A stretch of DNA of 64,000 bases. It comes from Pseudomonas lalucatii (GTDB lineage Bacteria > Pseudomonadota > Gammaproteobacteria > Pseudomonadales > Pseudomonadaceae). Each line of letters opens with the position of its first letter. The stretch's first letter is position 1. The position numbers and the translations under genes are program-made. Where the stretch lies: NCBI RefSeq assembly GCF_018398425.1, contig NZ_JADPMV010000001.1, positions 2,232,001 to 2,296,000 of the forward strand, written 5' to 3'. This document shows positions 54,040 through 63,358 of the stretch, piece by piece. The notes beneath the pieces are model-generated. The model was given only the letters and a program-made list of their open reading frames with translations, made no database searches and was not told where the DNA came from.

Positions 54040-54441
54040 ATGAACGATTGGCTCGACGAGATCAACTGGAACAGCGACGGCCTGGTGCCGGCAATCGCCC
54101 AGGACCACCGGACCGGCCGCGTGCTGATGATGGCCTGGATGAACCGCGAGGCCCTGGCCCTGACCGCCAGCGAGCAGCGCGCCATCTACTGGTCGCGCTC
54201 GCGCGGCAAGCTGTGGCGCAAGGGCGAAGAGTCCGGCCATGTGCAGAAGCTGCACGAGCTGCGCCTGGACTGCGACGCCGACGTGATCATCCTCAGGGTC
54301 GAACAGCTCGGCGGCATCGCCTGCCACACCGGCCGCGAGAGCTGCTTCTACCGGGTGTTCGACAACGGCACCTGGAAAACCGTCGATGCGGTGCTGAAAG
54401 ACCCGCACGCCATCTACCGCGCAGGACATACCCATGACTGA
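54040..54441 (+). CDS. hisI: Phosphoribosyl-AMP cyclohydrolase
   Basis: A 133-residue zinc enzyme opening the adenine ring in histidine synthesis. Key blocks are [28 protein letters not shown] and the cysteine region [30 protein letters not shown]. It is a separate protein, as in Pseudomonas, not fused to HisE as in enterobacteria. It overlaps hisE by 8 bases. Confidence 0.96.
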   Translation: MNDWLDEINWNSDGLVPAIAQDHRTGRVLMMAWMNREALALTASEQRAIYWSRSRGKLWRKGEESGHVQKLHELRLDCDADVIILRVEQLGGIACHTGRESCFYRVFDNGTWKTVDAVLKDPHAIYRAGHTHD

Positions 54442-54766
54442 CACCCTGAGCCGCCTGGCCGAAGTTCTGGAGGCGCGCAAGGGCGCCGCCGCCGACAGTT
54501 CCTACGTCGCCAGCCTGTACCACAAGGGCCTGAACAAGATCCTCGAGAAGGTCGGCGAAGAGTCGGTGGAAACCATCCTCGCCGCCAAGGACGCCGCCGC
54601 CAGCGGCGACTGCAGCGAGCTGATCTACGAGACCGCCGACCTGTGGTTCCACAGCCTGGTCATGCTCGCCGCCCTCGGCCAGCACCCCCAGGCGGTGCTC
54701 GACGAACTGGACCGGCGCTTCGGCCTGTCCGGGCACGCGGAAAAGGCCGCGCGCCCGCAAAACTGA
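54434..54766 (+). CDS. hisE: Phosphoribosyl-ATP pyrophosphatase
   Basis: A 110-residue all-alpha MazG-like pyrophosphatase that acts before HisI. The block [15 protein letters not shown] holds the acidic metal-binding residues, and [14 protein letters not shown] is the second conserved helix. Length is normal. It is followed by tatA after 27 bases containing CGGAG, so his and tat genes may share a message. Confidence 0.95.
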   Translation: MTDTLSRLAEVLEARKGAAADSSYVASLYHKGLNKILEKVGEESVETILAAKDAAASGDCSELIYETADLWFHSLVMLAALGQHPQAVLDELDRRFGLSGHAEKAARPQN

Positions 54767-54793
54767 TCATCCACTTACTACGGAGTACACGTC

Positions 54794-55027
54794 ATGGGAT
54801 TCGGTGGCATTAGCATCTGGCAACTCCTGATCATCCTGCTGATCGTGGTCATGCTGTTCGGCACCAAGCGCCTGAAGAACCTGGGCGGCGACCTGGGCGA
54901 CGCGATCAAGGGCTTCCGCAAGTCGATGGGCAACGGCGAGGAAGACAAGCCGGCCGTGGACGAGCACAAGGGGCAGACCATCGACGCCCAGGCGCGCAAG
55001 GTCGAAGAGCCGGCGAAGAAAGACTAA
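54794..55027 (+). CDS. tatA: Twin-arginine translocase subunit TatA
   Basis: A 77-residue protein with one N-terminal membrane helix ([18 protein letters not shown]), the conserved [20 protein letters not shown] hinge and amphipathic helix, and a charged tail. It forms the size-variable pore of the Tat system. The N-terminal [10 protein letters not shown] is typical of TatA and distinguishes it from TatB. Confidence 0.95.
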   Translation: MGFGGISIWQLLIILLIVVMLFGTKRLKNLGGDLGDAIKGFRKSMGNGEEDKPAVDEHKGQTIDAQARKVEEPAKKD

Positions 55028-55039
55028 GAGCCGACCGCC

Positions 55040-55381
55040 ATGTTCGACATAGGCTTCACCGAACTGCTGCTGGTCGGCCTGGTCGCCCTGCTGGTGCTCG
55101 GCCCCGAGCGCCTGCCGGGTGCCGTGCGCACGGCCGGGCTGTGGATCGGCCGGCTCAAGCGCAGCTTCAGCGCGATCAAGGCCGAGGTCGAGCGCGAGAT
55201 CGGCGCCGACGAGATCCGCCGCCAGCTGCACAACGAACAGATCCTCGAGCTGGAACGGGAGATGCAGGCGATGAAGCAGGACCTGCTGTCGTCGGCCACC
55301 ACCGCCAAGCCCGAACAGGCCGCCGAGCCCGCCCCCCCCGCCAAACCAGACGCCAGCCAGGACAAGCCCGCCCAACCATGA
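55040..55381 (+). CDS. tatB: Twin-arginine translocase subunit TatB
   Basis: A 113-residue protein with an N-terminal helix [26 protein letters not shown] that includes the TatB-type Glu in its membrane part and the GPERLP hinge. A long amphipathic helix follows, then an Ala/Pro-rich end. With TatC it forms the receptor for twin-arginine signal peptides. The stop overlaps tatC by 4 bases. Confidence 0.95.
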   Translation: MFDIGFTELLLVGLVALLVLGPERLPGAVRTAGLWIGRLKRSFSAIKAEVEREIGADEIRRQLHNEQILELEREMQAMKQDLLSSATTAKPEQAAEPAPPAKPDASQDKPAQP

Positions 55382-56175
55382 GCCGACCAACCGAAGGCGA
55401 CCAGGAAATGCCCCTGGTGTCGCACCTGACCGAGCTGCGCACGCGCCTGCTGCGCAGCGTCGTGGCGGTGCTGGCGCTGTTCGCCGGGCTGTTCTACTTC
55501 GCCCAGGACATCTACGCCCTGGTCGCCGCGCCGCTGCGCGCCTACCTGCCGGAAGGCGCGACGATGATCGCCACCGGCGTCGCCTCGCCCTTCCTGACGC
55601 CGTTCAAGCTGACCATGATGGTCGCCCTGTTCCTGTCGATGCCGATCATCCTGCAGCAGATCTGGGGGTTCATCGCCCCGGGGCTGTACAAGCACGAGAA
55701 GCGCATCGCCGTGCCCTTGCTGATCTCCAGCATCCTGCTGTTCTACGGCGGCATGGCCTTCGCCTACTTCGTGGTGTTCCCGATCATGTTCGGCTTCTTC
55801 GCCAGCGTGACCCCGGAAGGGGTGGCGATGATGACCGACATCGGCCAGTACCTGGACTTCGTCCTGACCCTGTTCTTCGCCTTCGGTGTGGCCTTCGAGA
55901 TCCCGGTGGCGACCTTCCTGCTGATCTGGGTGGGCATCGTCGACGTCGCCACCCTGCGCAAGAGCCGGCCCTATGTGATAGTCGGCTGCTTCGCCGTGGG
56001 CATGCTGCTGACCCCGCCGGACATCTTCTCCCAGACCCTGCTGGCGCTGCCGATGTGGCTGCTGTTCGAGTCCGGGGTGCTCTTCGGCAGCCTGGTCAAG
56101 CGCCGCGCCGAGCACGAGGACGCCGCCGCGGACGAGGCGGAATCCGAAGACCAGCCCCCCGCGCCACAACCGTGA
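55378..56175 (+). CDS. tatC: Twin-arginine translocase subunit TatC
   Basis: A 265-residue polytopic membrane protein with six helices. The N-terminal [15 protein letters not shown] is the signal-peptide-binding segment, and the periplasmic and cytoplasmic loops are typical ([28 protein letters not shown]). The tail after the last helix is acidic. ATG 55378 overlaps the tatB stop; its own stop overlaps rsmE by 4 bases. Confidence 0.96.
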   Translation: MSRPTEGDQEMPLVSHLTELRTRLLRSVVAVLALFAGLFYFAQDIYALVAAPLRAYLPEGATMIATGVASPFLTPFKLTMMVALFLSMPIILQQIWGFIAPGLYKHEKRIAVPLLISSILLFYGGMAFAYFVVFPIMFGFFASVTPEGVAMMTDIGQYLDFVLTLFFAFGVAFEIPVATFLLIWVGIVDVATLRKSRPYVIVGCFAVGMLLTPPDIFSQTLLALPMWLLFESGVLFGSLVKRRAEHEDAAADEAESEDQPPAPQP

Positions 56176-56879
56176 ACCTGCTGCTGCTGGAGGACGGCGA
56201 CTTCGTCGCCGCCGACCGGGTGCGGCTCGACGGCCGACGCCTCAAGCACCTGCACGAGGTGCACCGCGCCGAGGCGGGCGACAGCCTGCGGGTCGGCCGC
56301 CTGAACGGCCCGATGGGCCAGGGCCGGCTGCTCAGCCTGACGCGCGAGGCCGCCGAGCTGCAGGTGGAGCTGGACCAGGCGCCGCCGGCCAAGCTGCCGC
56401 TGACCCTGCTGCTGGCCCTGCCACGGCCGAAGATGCTGCGCCGCGTGCTGCAGACGGTGAGCGCCATGGGCGTGCCGCGGCTGATCCTGCTCAACAGCTA
56501 CCGGGTCGAGAAGAGCTTCTGGCAGACCCCCTTCCTCGCGCCCGAAGCGATCCGCGAGCAGCTGATCCTCGGCCTGGAGCAGGCCCGCGACAGCGTGCTG
56601 CCCGAGGTGCTCATCGAGCAGCGCTTCAAGCCCTTCGTCGAGGACCGCCTGCCGCCGCTGGCCGCCGGCAGCCTCGGCCTGGTCGGCCACCCCGGTCCCT
56701 ACCCGGACTGCCCGCGCGCCGTCGCAGGCCCGGTCACCCTGGCCATCGGCCCGGAGGGCGGCTGGATTCCCTACGAGGTGGACAAGCTGCAACAGGCCGG
56801 CCTGCAGCCGGTGCAGCTCGGCGCGCGCATCCTGCGCGTGGAGACGGCGGTCAGCGCCCTGCTCGCCCGCCTGTTCTGA
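56172..56879 (+). CDS. rsmE: 16S rRNA m3U1498 methyltransferase
   Basis: A 235-residue SPOUT methyltransferase. The N-terminal PUA-like part ([21 protein letters not shown]) is followed by the knotted SAM domain with AIGPEGGW and [13 protein letters not shown]. The start is GTG 56172, which gives the usual N-terminus and a GTGA overlap with tatC; the frame is open upstream only inside tatC. Length is close to the family norm. Confidence 0.94.
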   Translation: MNLLLLEDGDFVAADRVRLDGRRLKHLHEVHRAEAGDSLRVGRLNGPMGQGRLLSLTREAAELQVELDQAPPAKLPLTLLLALPRPKMLRRVLQTVSAMGVPRLILLNSYRVEKSFWQTPFLAPEAIREQLILGLEQARDSVLPEVLIEQRFKPFVEDRLPPLAAGSLGLVGHPGPYPDCPRAVAGPVTLAIGPEGGWIPYEVDKLQQAGLQPVQLGARILRVETAVSALLARLF

Positions 56880-56972
56880 GCGCCCGGCGGCGTCTCGCGC
56901 CGCCAGACGGCATGGCCAAGCCGCGCCGGCGCAGCTATGGTCGGTGCAGGACAGCAGCTGGAGCACGCCGCC

Positions 56973-57443
56973 ATGCATCCCCTGACCCTCGACCTGCCGC
57001 GCATCGAACAGGCCCTGCTCAGTCAGGCCGAACTCGAGCACTACCTGGACCTCGCCACCGGCGCGGTGCTGAGCGTCGCCCCCGGCGACCCGGCGCCCGG
57101 CGCCGACGAGAAATACGACGTGCAGCCCGATCGCTACCTGGCCATCGAACCCCTGCCCCATGGCCAGGCGCTGGCGCTGCGCGAGGCCTTCCTGTTCGGC
57201 CTGCACGATCCCCACGCCCACACCCTGCTGAGCCACGCCCTGGCCGGACGCAAGCCGCTGCGCAGCTTCGACTACCAGCTGGAAGCGCTGCCGCGGGTGC
57301 GCCAGGCCTGGCTCGCCTTCCAGGCCCAGCAGGTGCGCGAACTGGCCCTGGAGTGGCTGCAGGACAATGGCCTGGAACAGGTGCGACAGCCGCGTGACGA
57401 GGCGCTCAGACCTCGAGGAGAAAGGTCACCGGCCCGTCATTGA
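56973..57443 (+). CDS. UPF0158-family protein
   Basis: A 156-residue acidic protein. The N-terminal block [18 protein letters not shown] and [37 protein letters not shown] match the UPF0158 family, whose function is not known. The ATG at 56973 is chosen for the normal N-terminus; another ATG-class start lies 36 bases upstream. Its 3' end overlaps the 3' end of the convergent dtd gene by 38 bases, so the two genes share coding DNA on opposite strands. Confidence 0.8.
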   Translation: MHPLTLDLPRIEQALLSQAELEHYLDLATGAVLSVAPGDPAPGADEKYDVQPDRYLAIEPLPHGQALALREAFLFGLHDPHAHTLLSHALAGRKPLRSFDYQLEALPRVRQAWLAFQAQQVRELALEWLQDNGLEQVRQPRDEALRPRGERSPARH

Positions 57444-57843
57444 CCAGGTGCACCTGCATCTCGGCGCCGAAGCGCCCGGTGGCGACCTGCGGATGGTGGG
57501 CGCGGGCCTGCTCGACCAGCAGCTCGAACAGCTCGGCGCCCAGGGCCGGCTTCGCGGCACTGGAGAAGCTCGGTCGCAGGCCGCTGTTGGTATCGGCGGC
57601 CAGGGTGAATTGCGAGACCAGCAGCAGGCCGCCGTCGACATCGGCGAGGGACAGGTTCATCTTGCCCTCGGCATCGCCGAACACCCGGTAGTTGAGCAGC
57701 TTGTGCAGCAGCCTGGCGACGCTCTCGGGGCTGTCCTGGGGCTCGACGCCGACCAGCGCCAGCAGGCCCTGGTCGATGGCGCCGACCACCTCGCCGGCGA
57801 CCTCCACCCGGGCCCCGCGCACCCGCTGGATCAGCGCCTTCAT
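57406..57843 (-). CDS. dtd: D-aminoacyl-tRNA deacylase
   Basis: A 145-residue homodimeric proofreading enzyme that frees tRNA from D-amino acids and glycine. The signature block [17 protein letters not shown] is at about residues 77-93, and the Gly-Pro motif is in [11 protein letters not shown] at the C-terminus. Length is normal. It overlaps the upstream pip gene by 4 bases, and its last codons overlap the convergent UPF0158 gene. Confidence 0.95.
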   Translation of the reverse strand: MKALIQRVRGARVEVAGEVVGAIDQGLLALVGVEPQDSPESVARLLHKLLNYRVFGDAEGKMNLSLADVDGGLLLVSQFTLAADTNSGLRPSFSSAAKPALGAELFELLVEQARAHHPQVATGRFGAEMQVHLVNDGPVTFLLEV

Positions 57844-58811
57844 GCTTCGTCCGGCGACAGGTTGAGCAGGCGCCGGGCGATCTGGTTGGCGGCACGCACC
57901 AGGGCATCGGTGATGCCCACTTCGGCCGCCGAGTGGCCGGCATCGCGGATGATCTGCAGCTCGCTGTTGGGCCAGGCCTGGTGCAGCTCCCAGGCGTTGT
58001 CCAGGGGGCAGATCACGTCGTAGCGGCCATGCACTATGACCCCCGGCAGATGGGCGATCTTGGGCATGTCGCGGATCAGCTGGTCGGCCTCGAGGAAGGC
58101 GTTGTTGACGAAGTAGTGGCACTCGATGCGGGCGATCGACAGGGCGCGGTGCGCCTCGCTGAAGCGCTCGACCACCTGCGGATTGGGGCGCAGGGTGGCG
58201 GTGCGCCCCTCCCAGCTCGACCAGGCCTTGGCCGCGTGCATCTGGGCGATCTGGTCGGGACCGGTCAGGCGCTTGTAGAAGGCCTGCATCAGGTTGCCGC
58301 GTTCCTCGACCGGGATCGGCGCCAGGTAGTCCTGCCAGTAGTCGGGGAACATACGGCTGGCGCCTTCCTGGTAGAACCAGTGGAACTCCTGGGGGCGGCA
58401 GAGAAAGATGCCGCGCAGGATCAGCCCGTGCACCCGCTCGGGATGGCTCTGGGCGTAGGCCAGGGCCAGGGTCGAGCCCCAGGAGCCGCCGAACAGCACC
58501 CATTTGTCGATGCCCAGGTGCTCGCGGATGCGCTCCAGGTCGGCGACCAGGTGCCAGGTGGTGTTGTTCTCCAGGCTGGCATGGGGCGTGGAGCGCCCGC
58601 AGCCGCGCTGGTCGAAGGTGACGATGCGGTACAGGTTGGGGTCGAAGAAGCGCCGGCTCAGGGCGTCGCAACCGGCGCCGGGGCCGCCGTGGATGAACAC
58701 CACCGGCAGACCGTCCGGCGACCCGCTCTCGTCCACATAGAGCACATGCGGCTCTTCGACCGCCAACTCGTGGCGGGCGTGGGGTTTGATCTCCGGATAC
58801 AAAGTCTGCAT
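57840..58811 (-). CDS. pip: Proline iminopeptidase
   Basis: A 323-residue alpha/beta hydrolase releasing N-terminal proline from peptides. The oxyanion block HGGPGAG is at residues 41-47, and the nucleophile Ser110 is in GGSWGS (108-113). The Asp is in [10 protein letters not shown] and the His in DAGHSA. Length and motifs match the Pip family (S33). No signal peptide is seen, so it is cytoplasmic. It is coupled with dtd and divergent from a lipoprotein gene. Confidence 0.93.
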   Translation of the reverse strand: MQTLYPEIKPHARHELAVEEPHVLYVDESGSPDGLPVVFIHGGPGAGCDALSRRFFDPNLYRIVTFDQRGCGRSTPHASLENNTTWHLVADLERIREHLGIDKWVLFGGSWGSTLALAYAQSHPERVHGLILRGIFLCRPQEFHWFYQEGASRMFPDYWQDYLAPIPVEERGNLMQAFYKRLTGPDQIAQMHAAKAWSSWEGRTATLRPNPQVVERFSEAHRALSIARIECHYFVNNAFLEADQLIRDMPKIAHLPGVIVHGRYDVICPLDNAWELHQAWPNSELQIIRDAGHSAAEVGITDALVRAANQIARRLLNLSPDEA

Positions 58812-58939
58812 GGCAAGCTCCTGAATGTAGGCGTACGGTGCGTTCCAGGCTTCGGCGGGAGCACTTCGCCCCCCTCGGGGTTGCCAAGCCGCCGGGTTCC
58901 GCTCTGCCCCGCATCATAACCATGAAAAAGGAGTTCGGC

Positions 58940-59374
58940 ATGCCGGCACGGCGATTTGCCCTGGCTTTCCTGATGCTTTTCACCCTGCTGGCCGGCTGTG
59001 GCGGCCGCGACGATCCCCAGGCGGCCCTGGAAGCCGCCGTGCAGCAGTTGCAGGACAACCTGGAGGCGAAGGACAACGGCGCGGTACTGGCGCTCTTGCA
59101 CCCGCAGTTCTCCGCCCAGCAGCAGCTCGACCGCGACTGGGCCCGGCGCACCATGGCCCTGCTGTTCCTGCGCCATCAACAGGTGCGCGTGCTGGCCCTG
59201 AGCAAGAATAGCTACCTGGACCCGACCTATGGCGAGAAAGGCCACACCGAGGCCCAGGTCGCCCTGACCGGTGCCGCCGGCCTGATCCCGGACAGCGCAG
59301 GGCATTTCGCGGTCAAGCTGGAATGGTGGCGGGAGGACGGCGAGTGGCGCCTGGCGCGCCTGGGCTGGGACTGA
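58940..59374 (+). CDS. Small lipoprotein with NTF2-like domain
   Basis: A 144-residue lipoprotein with a signal ending LLAGC (predicted lipidated Cys about residue 19) followed by Gly-Gly-Arg. The mature part begins with a helical segment [33 protein letters not shown] and has the alternating pattern of an NTF2/SnoaL-like fold, ending [20 protein letters not shown]. The start ATG 58940 follows AAAAAGGAG with a spacing of 6 bases; an in-frame ATG at 58922 lies upstream of that site and is less likely. The function is unknown. Confidence 0.78.
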   Translation: MPARRFALAFLMLFTLLAGCGGRDDPQAALEAAVQQLQDNLEAKDNGAVLALLHPQFSAQQQLDRDWARRTMALLFLRHQQVRVLALSKNSYLDPTYGEKGHTEAQVALTGAAGLIPDSAGHFAVKLEWWREDGEWRLARLGWD

Positions 59375-59375
59375 G

Positions 59376-59403
59376 ACCACCCGCGCCAGACGGCGCAGGT
59401 GGT
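59376..59403. terminator. Convergent stem-loop before estA end
   Basis: Arms ACCACC-C-GCGCC and GGCGC-A-GGTGGT around a 4-base loop, one mismatch, starting 1 base after the lipoprotein stop and ending 7 bases from the estA stop. There is no T-run. Confidence 0.5.
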
Positions 59404-59410
59404 GCGGGCG

Positions 59411-61333
59411 TTACAGGTCCCAGTTGAGGGACAGGCCGATGCCGTGCTGGCGGTCGTCGGTGCCGCGGAACTGGTAGGCCGCGCGCAGCTGCAGCGCCTC
59501 GGCCAGGGCGTGGCTGACGCCCAGGGACGCCAGGGTCTGGCCGCCGGCCGGGGCATGGCCCTGCAGCTCGAAGCGGTTGCCGGTCACCGAGCCGAGGCCC
59601 ATGCGCAGCTGACGGGGGTCATCCTCGAACTCCCGTTCGCGGGCCACCTCGGCGAACACCTGGGTCGCCGGGCTCAGCTGGTAGTTCACCTGCACACCCA
59701 GCCCCAGACGCCTGCTGTCGCGCTGCTGGTCGGCGACGTCCAGCGCCGTCGAACTCTGCCCGCGCTCGCGGTAGCCATCCACATCGACCCGGGCGTAGTC
59801 GGCACTGACGAAGGGGCTGACCCGCCAGCCAGTGCCGGCATTGGCCAGGTCATAACCCAGGCGCCCGGACAGGGCCCAGAGCTGGCCATCGGTGTCGCCC
59901 GTCTCGCGGCGCTCGACGATGCCCAGGGCGAACTGGCGATTGAGGTCGTGGTAGTCCAGATGGCCCAGGCTCAGGCTGCCGTCGGCCCACACGCGACCAT
60001 TCTGGTACTGGCCGAAGGCGCTGAGCAGGTAGCTGCGCAGGTCGTACTCGGAGTCGGCCTCGCCGGCCTCCAAATTCTGCTCCTGCAGGCCCAGGGCCAG
60101 ACCCAGGCGCCAGTTGTCATCCAGACGGTAGCTGCCGCCCAGGTGCAGGCCATAGGCGTCGCTGTCCCCCGCGGCCACCGCCTCGCTGCGCTGGAAACGC
60201 TGGCGCTGACCGCTGGCGGCGACGAAGCTGCGCCACTGGCCCGGCGCCTGCCAGGCGCCGCGATCGGCCTGCCATTCGCTGCGCAGCTGCTGCTGGTGGC
60301 CGTTGAGGCTGGCCATGGCCATTTCCGGCAACAGCGACAGCTGCCAAGGTGCGGCGAGGATCGCGTAGGTGTAGTCGGCGGTGATCTGCTGCACCGCCGC
60401 GGTCGGGTGCACGCCATCGTTGAACAGCAGCCTGCCCGGGTTGGCCGAGGTGCCGCCCAGGCCCCAGGTCGGATCGGCCAGGCAGCTGCTGCCGCTGAAG
60501 CAGACGTCGGTCTGACTCACCAGCGGGTCGAACCCGTAGCTCGCCAGGTCGCCCTGCACCTCGTGCAGCAGGCCGCGGAAATTCAGGCGGATGACGTTGC
60601 CGCCCAGGGCCGTCAGCTGGCTGGCCAGCGCATCGTTGTACAGCGCCGCGGCGCCCGACCAGGCCGCGCGCATGCCAGTGGCGAAGCCGGCCGGGGTCAG
60701 GCCGACGTCCGGCAGGTCGGCGACGATGATGGTGCGCGCCCCCGCCTGCTGCAGGGCGGCGACACCGGCCACCAGGTTGGCCGCCGACGTGGCGGCGCTG
60801 GCCGGATCGACCACCACCCCCTGCAACACGTCGTTACCGCCGCCGTTGACGTAGAACAGCGCATCGGGGTCTACCCGCGGCACGTCAATCAGATAGCCGT
60901 TGCGGGTCCTGACCAGGCCGCCCCCGGCGTTCACCACCGAGCCGTTGGCCGCGGTGATCGAGGCGAGGACCTGATCGGTGCGGTAGCCGCCGACCGCATA
61001 ATTGCTGCCGTCCGCATTGCCGGTCAGGGCCTGCGGCAGGATGGGCGTGGACGGCAGCGCCTGCAGGCCGAGATGAGCGGCCAGACGCTGCGGGGCGACC
61101 GCGTCGAAATATTCGCTGTTGTTCGCCAGGAAAGTCGGCCCGGTACGGTTGGTGAAGCGCAGGCCGCCGGTCGGGTTGCCACCCAGCAGGGGGCTGCCGG
61201 TATCCGGGAACTGGCCGCTGTCGCTCAGCGAATCGCCGAAGATCACCAGTTGCGAGTAGGGGTTGGCCTGGGTCGCGACCGGCAGCCCGGCCAGGAGTAC
61301 TGCAGCGGTCAATGCTTTGATGGGGAAAGTCAT
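59411..61333 (-). CDS. estA: Autotransporter GDSL esterase EstA
   Basis: A 640-residue outer-membrane esterase of the type linked in P. aeruginosa to rhamnolipid production and motility. A signal peptide covers residues 1-23. The passenger has the GDSL block at 33-36 (Ser35), the Asn block YVNGGGND and the Asp/His pair in FNDGVHP, so the SGNH hydrolase set is complete. From about residue 370 on, alternating aromatic strands form the 12-strand beta-barrel, ending in GIGLSLNWDL. The frame is open far upstream into the ABC region; ATG 61333 begins the signal peptide. An unusual leader hairpin buries its ribosome-binding site. Confidence 0.94.
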   Translation of the reverse strand: MTFPIKALTAAVLLAGLPVATQANPYSQLVIFGDSLSDSGQFPDTGSPLLGGNPTGGLRFTNRTGPTFLANNSEYFDAVAPQRLAAHLGLQALPSTPILPQALTGNADGSNYAVGGYRTDQVLASITAANGSVVNAGGGLVRTRNGYLIDVPRVDPDALFYVNGGGNDVLQGVVVDPASAATSAANLVAGVAALQQAGARTIIVADLPDVGLTPAGFATGMRAAWSGAAALYNDALASQLTALGGNVIRLNFRGLLHEVQGDLASYGFDPLVSQTDVCFSGSSCLADPTWGLGGTSANPGRLLFNDGVHPTAAVQQITADYTYAILAAPWQLSLLPEMAMASLNGHQQQLRSEWQADRGAWQAPGQWRSFVAASGQRQRFQRSEAVAAGDSDAYGLHLGGSYRLDDNWRLGLALGLQEQNLEAGEADSEYDLRSYLLSAFGQYQNGRVWADGSLSLGHLDYHDLNRQFALGIVERRETGDTDGQLWALSGRLGYDLANAGTGWRVSPFVSADYARVDVDGYRERGQSSTALDVADQQRDSRRLGLGVQVNYQLSPATQVFAEVAREREFEDDPRQLRMGLGSVTGNRFELQGHAPAGGQTLASLGVSHALAEALQLRAAYQFRGTDDRQHGIGLSLNWDL

Positions 61334-61383
61334 GGCTACTCCGTCTTGTTGTATTGCCGACAGGCAAGCACGACAGAGTAGCC
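61334..61383 (-). promoter_or_regulatory. estA: Leader hairpin sequestering the estA ribosome-binding site
   Basis: In the - strand transcript GGCUACUC pairs perfectly with GAGUAGCC, which ends directly at the AUG. The helix continues with U-G, G-C, U-A and C-G pairs (12 bp) and is capped by UUGCC/GGCAA around a UGUC loop. The Shine-Dalgarno GGAG lies inside the 3' arm. Confidence 0.7.
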
Positions 61384-61464
61384 AGTCCGGCCGCAGCCGA
61401 CTGTCCCCCAAATGGGCGAGTCGCCAGCCGGAGCTTCTGGCCCAGGCGGGGAGCCGATCCGGCG

Positions 61465-62289
61465 CTAGCGTCCCCGGAGGCTGGCCACCCGGCGCTGGAC
61501 GAAGCGGTCGACGTAGTCGTCGGCCGGCTGCTCGAGAATCTCGCGGGGCGCGCCGACCTGGACCAGGCGGCCATCCCTGAGGATGGCGATGCGGTTGCCG
61601 ATGCGCAGCGCCTCGTCGAGGTCGTGGGTGATGAAGACGATGGTCTTGTGCAGGCCCTGCTGCAGCTCCAGCAGCTGCTCCTGCATGTCGGCGCGGATCA
61701 GCGGGTCGAGGGCGCTGAAGGCCTCGTCCATGAGGATGATCTCGGTGTCGGCGGCCAGCGCCCGGGCCAGGCCGACCCGCTGGCGCATGCCGCCGGACAG
61801 CTGGTGCGGGTAGTGCGTCTCGTAGCCGGCCAGACCGACCCGGGCGACCCAGTGCGCGGCCCGCTCCAGGCAGTGCGCCCGGGCCTCGCCGCGCACCGTC
61901 AGGCCGTAGGCGACGTTGTCCAGCACGCTCCTGTGCGGCAGCAGGGCGAAGCTCTGGAACACCATGCTGATCTTCTTGCGCCGCAGTTGCCGCAGGGCCT
62001 GGCGGTCGTAGCCGAGGATGTCCTCGCCATCGATCAGGATCTGCCCGCTGCTGGGCTCGATCAGCCGGTTGAAGTGGCGCACCAGGGTCGACTTGCCGGA
62101 GCCGGACAGGCCCATGACGACGAAGACCTCGCCCGCCTCGATGCGCAGCGACAGGTCGTTGACCCCCACCACGCAGCCGGTGGCGGCGAGCACCTGCTCC
62201 TTGCTCCGGCCCTGGCGTATCTGGGCCAGCGCGGCCTCGCTGTGGCGGCCGAAGACCTTGTAGACGTGGTCGACCTGGATCTTGCTCAC
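61465..62289 (-). CDS. ABC transporter ATP-binding protein (ProV/HutV-like)
   Basis: A 274-residue ATPase. Walker A is GLSGSGKST near residues 60-68, the signature is [16 protein letters not shown], and Walker B is [14 protein letters not shown]. The N-terminal [28 protein letters not shown] is typical of the glycine betaine/proline (ProV) subfamily. It lacks the CBS domains that make E. coli ProV about 400 residues, as do the histidine transporter HutV and related choline systems. The start is GTG 62289, overlapping the permease stop by 4 bases (GTGA). Confidence 0.9.
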   Translation of the reverse strand: MSKIQVDHVYKVFGRHSEAALAQIRQGRSKEQVLAATGCVVGVNDLSLRIEAGEVFVVMGLSGSGKSTLVRHFNRLIEPSSGQILIDGEDILGYDRQALRQLRRKKISMVFQSFALLPHRSVLDNVAYGLTVRGEARAHCLERAAHWVARVGLAGYETHYPHQLSGGMRQRVGLARALAADTEIILMDEAFSALDPLIRADMQEQLLELQQGLHKTIVFITHDLDEALRIGNRIAILRDGRLVQVGAPREILEQPADDYVDRFVQRRVASLRGR

Positions 62290-63137
62290 CGCCCGTCCTC
62301 GTGCGGCGCACGGCCATAGGCCTGGGTGATGCGATCGATGACCACGGCGAGAATGACGATGGCCAGGCCGGCCTCCAGGCCCTTGCCGACATTCAGCGTC
62401 TGGATGCCGATCAGCACCTCCTCGCCCAGCCCGCGGGCGCCGATCATCGAGGCGATCACCACCATCGACAGGGCCATCATGGTGGTCTGGTTGATCCCCG
62501 CCATGATGCTCGGCAGGGCCAGCGGCAGCTGCACGCCGAACAGCTGCTGCCAGCGGTTGGCGCCGAAGGCGTTGACCGCCTCCATCACCTCGCGGTCGAC
62601 CTGGCGGATGCCCAGATCGGTGAGGCGGATCAGCGGCGGCGCGGCGTAGATCACCGTGGCGAAGATCGCCGGCACCTTGCCCAGGCCGAACAGCATCAGC
62701 ACCGGGATCAGGTAGACGAAGCTGGGCAGGGTCTGCATGACGTCCAGCAGCGGCATCAGCAGCAGCCGCAGACGCGCGCTGCGGGCGGCCAGGATGCCCA
62801 GCGGGATGCCGATCAGCACCGCGATGACGGTGGCCACCAGCATCAGCGCCAGGGTCTGCATCAGCTTGTCCCACAGGCCGACCGCACCGACCAGAAACAG
62901 CAGGCCGACCATCACCAGGGTCGCACGCCAGCGCCGGGTGGCATGCCAGGCGATAGCGCCGACCAGTGCCAGCATCAGCCACCAGGGCGCGGCCCGAAGC
63001 AGGCCCTCGAGGCTGACGATGGCCCACAACAGGGTCTCAGATATCTGGCGGAACAGATCGCCGTACTGGATCACCAGCTTATCGACCCAGGCGTTGACCC
63101 AGTCGGCGATGGAGAAGGTGAAACGCTCGGGAAACAT
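62286..63137 (-). CDS. ABC transporter permease (ProW/HutW-like)
   Basis: A 283-residue membrane protein. After an N-terminal amphipathic segment it has about six helices (such as [15 protein letters not shown] and [16 protein letters not shown]). The ABC permease coupling loop is [33 protein letters not shown]. The family is the binding-protein-dependent permeases for glycine betaine, choline or histidine. It is translationally coupled to the ATPase and 221 bases downstream of the binding-protein gene. Confidence 0.9.
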   Translation of the reverse strand: MFPERFTFSIADWVNAWVDKLVIQYGDLFRQISETLLWAIVSLEGLLRAAPWWLMLALVGAIAWHATRRWRATLVMVGLLFLVGAVGLWDKLMQTLALMLVATVIAVLIGIPLGILAARSARLRLLLMPLLDVMQTLPSFVYLIPVLMLFGLGKVPAIFATVIYAAPPLIRLTDLGIRQVDREVMEAVNAFGANRWQQLFGVQLPLALPSIMAGINQTTMMALSMVVIASMIGARGLGEEVLIGIQTLNVGKGLEAGLAIVILAVVIDRITQAYGRAPHEDGR

Positions 63138-63358
63138 AGGTCAGTCTCGGCCGTGAGTTGTCGACTGCCCCCTTGGAGGACGGTCAAGCGGGTCTGCTGG
63201 ATGAATCCGCGCCAACGTCGTCCTGAATTGATCAGGCGCAGGTCTCAGAATCCGCGTCATTCGACAAAGTAGTGCGCTGTCATCAGGGACTGGAGGCTCG
63301 ACGCGTTGAGGACGCAGTCCAGACGACCGGCAGCGAGGGCCGGCGCCTGGCCCGCTAA

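Noticed and set aside
57406..59154. A 582-codon - strand frame ending with dtd
   Set aside because: The upstream portion is an out-of-frame reading of pip; dtd itself starts at 57843 with its standard N-terminus.
59411..62392. A 993-codon frame suggesting an ABC-ATPase/EstA fusion
   Set aside because: The upstream 350 codons are a shifted reading of the ATPase gene; EstA begins at 61333 with a signal peptide.
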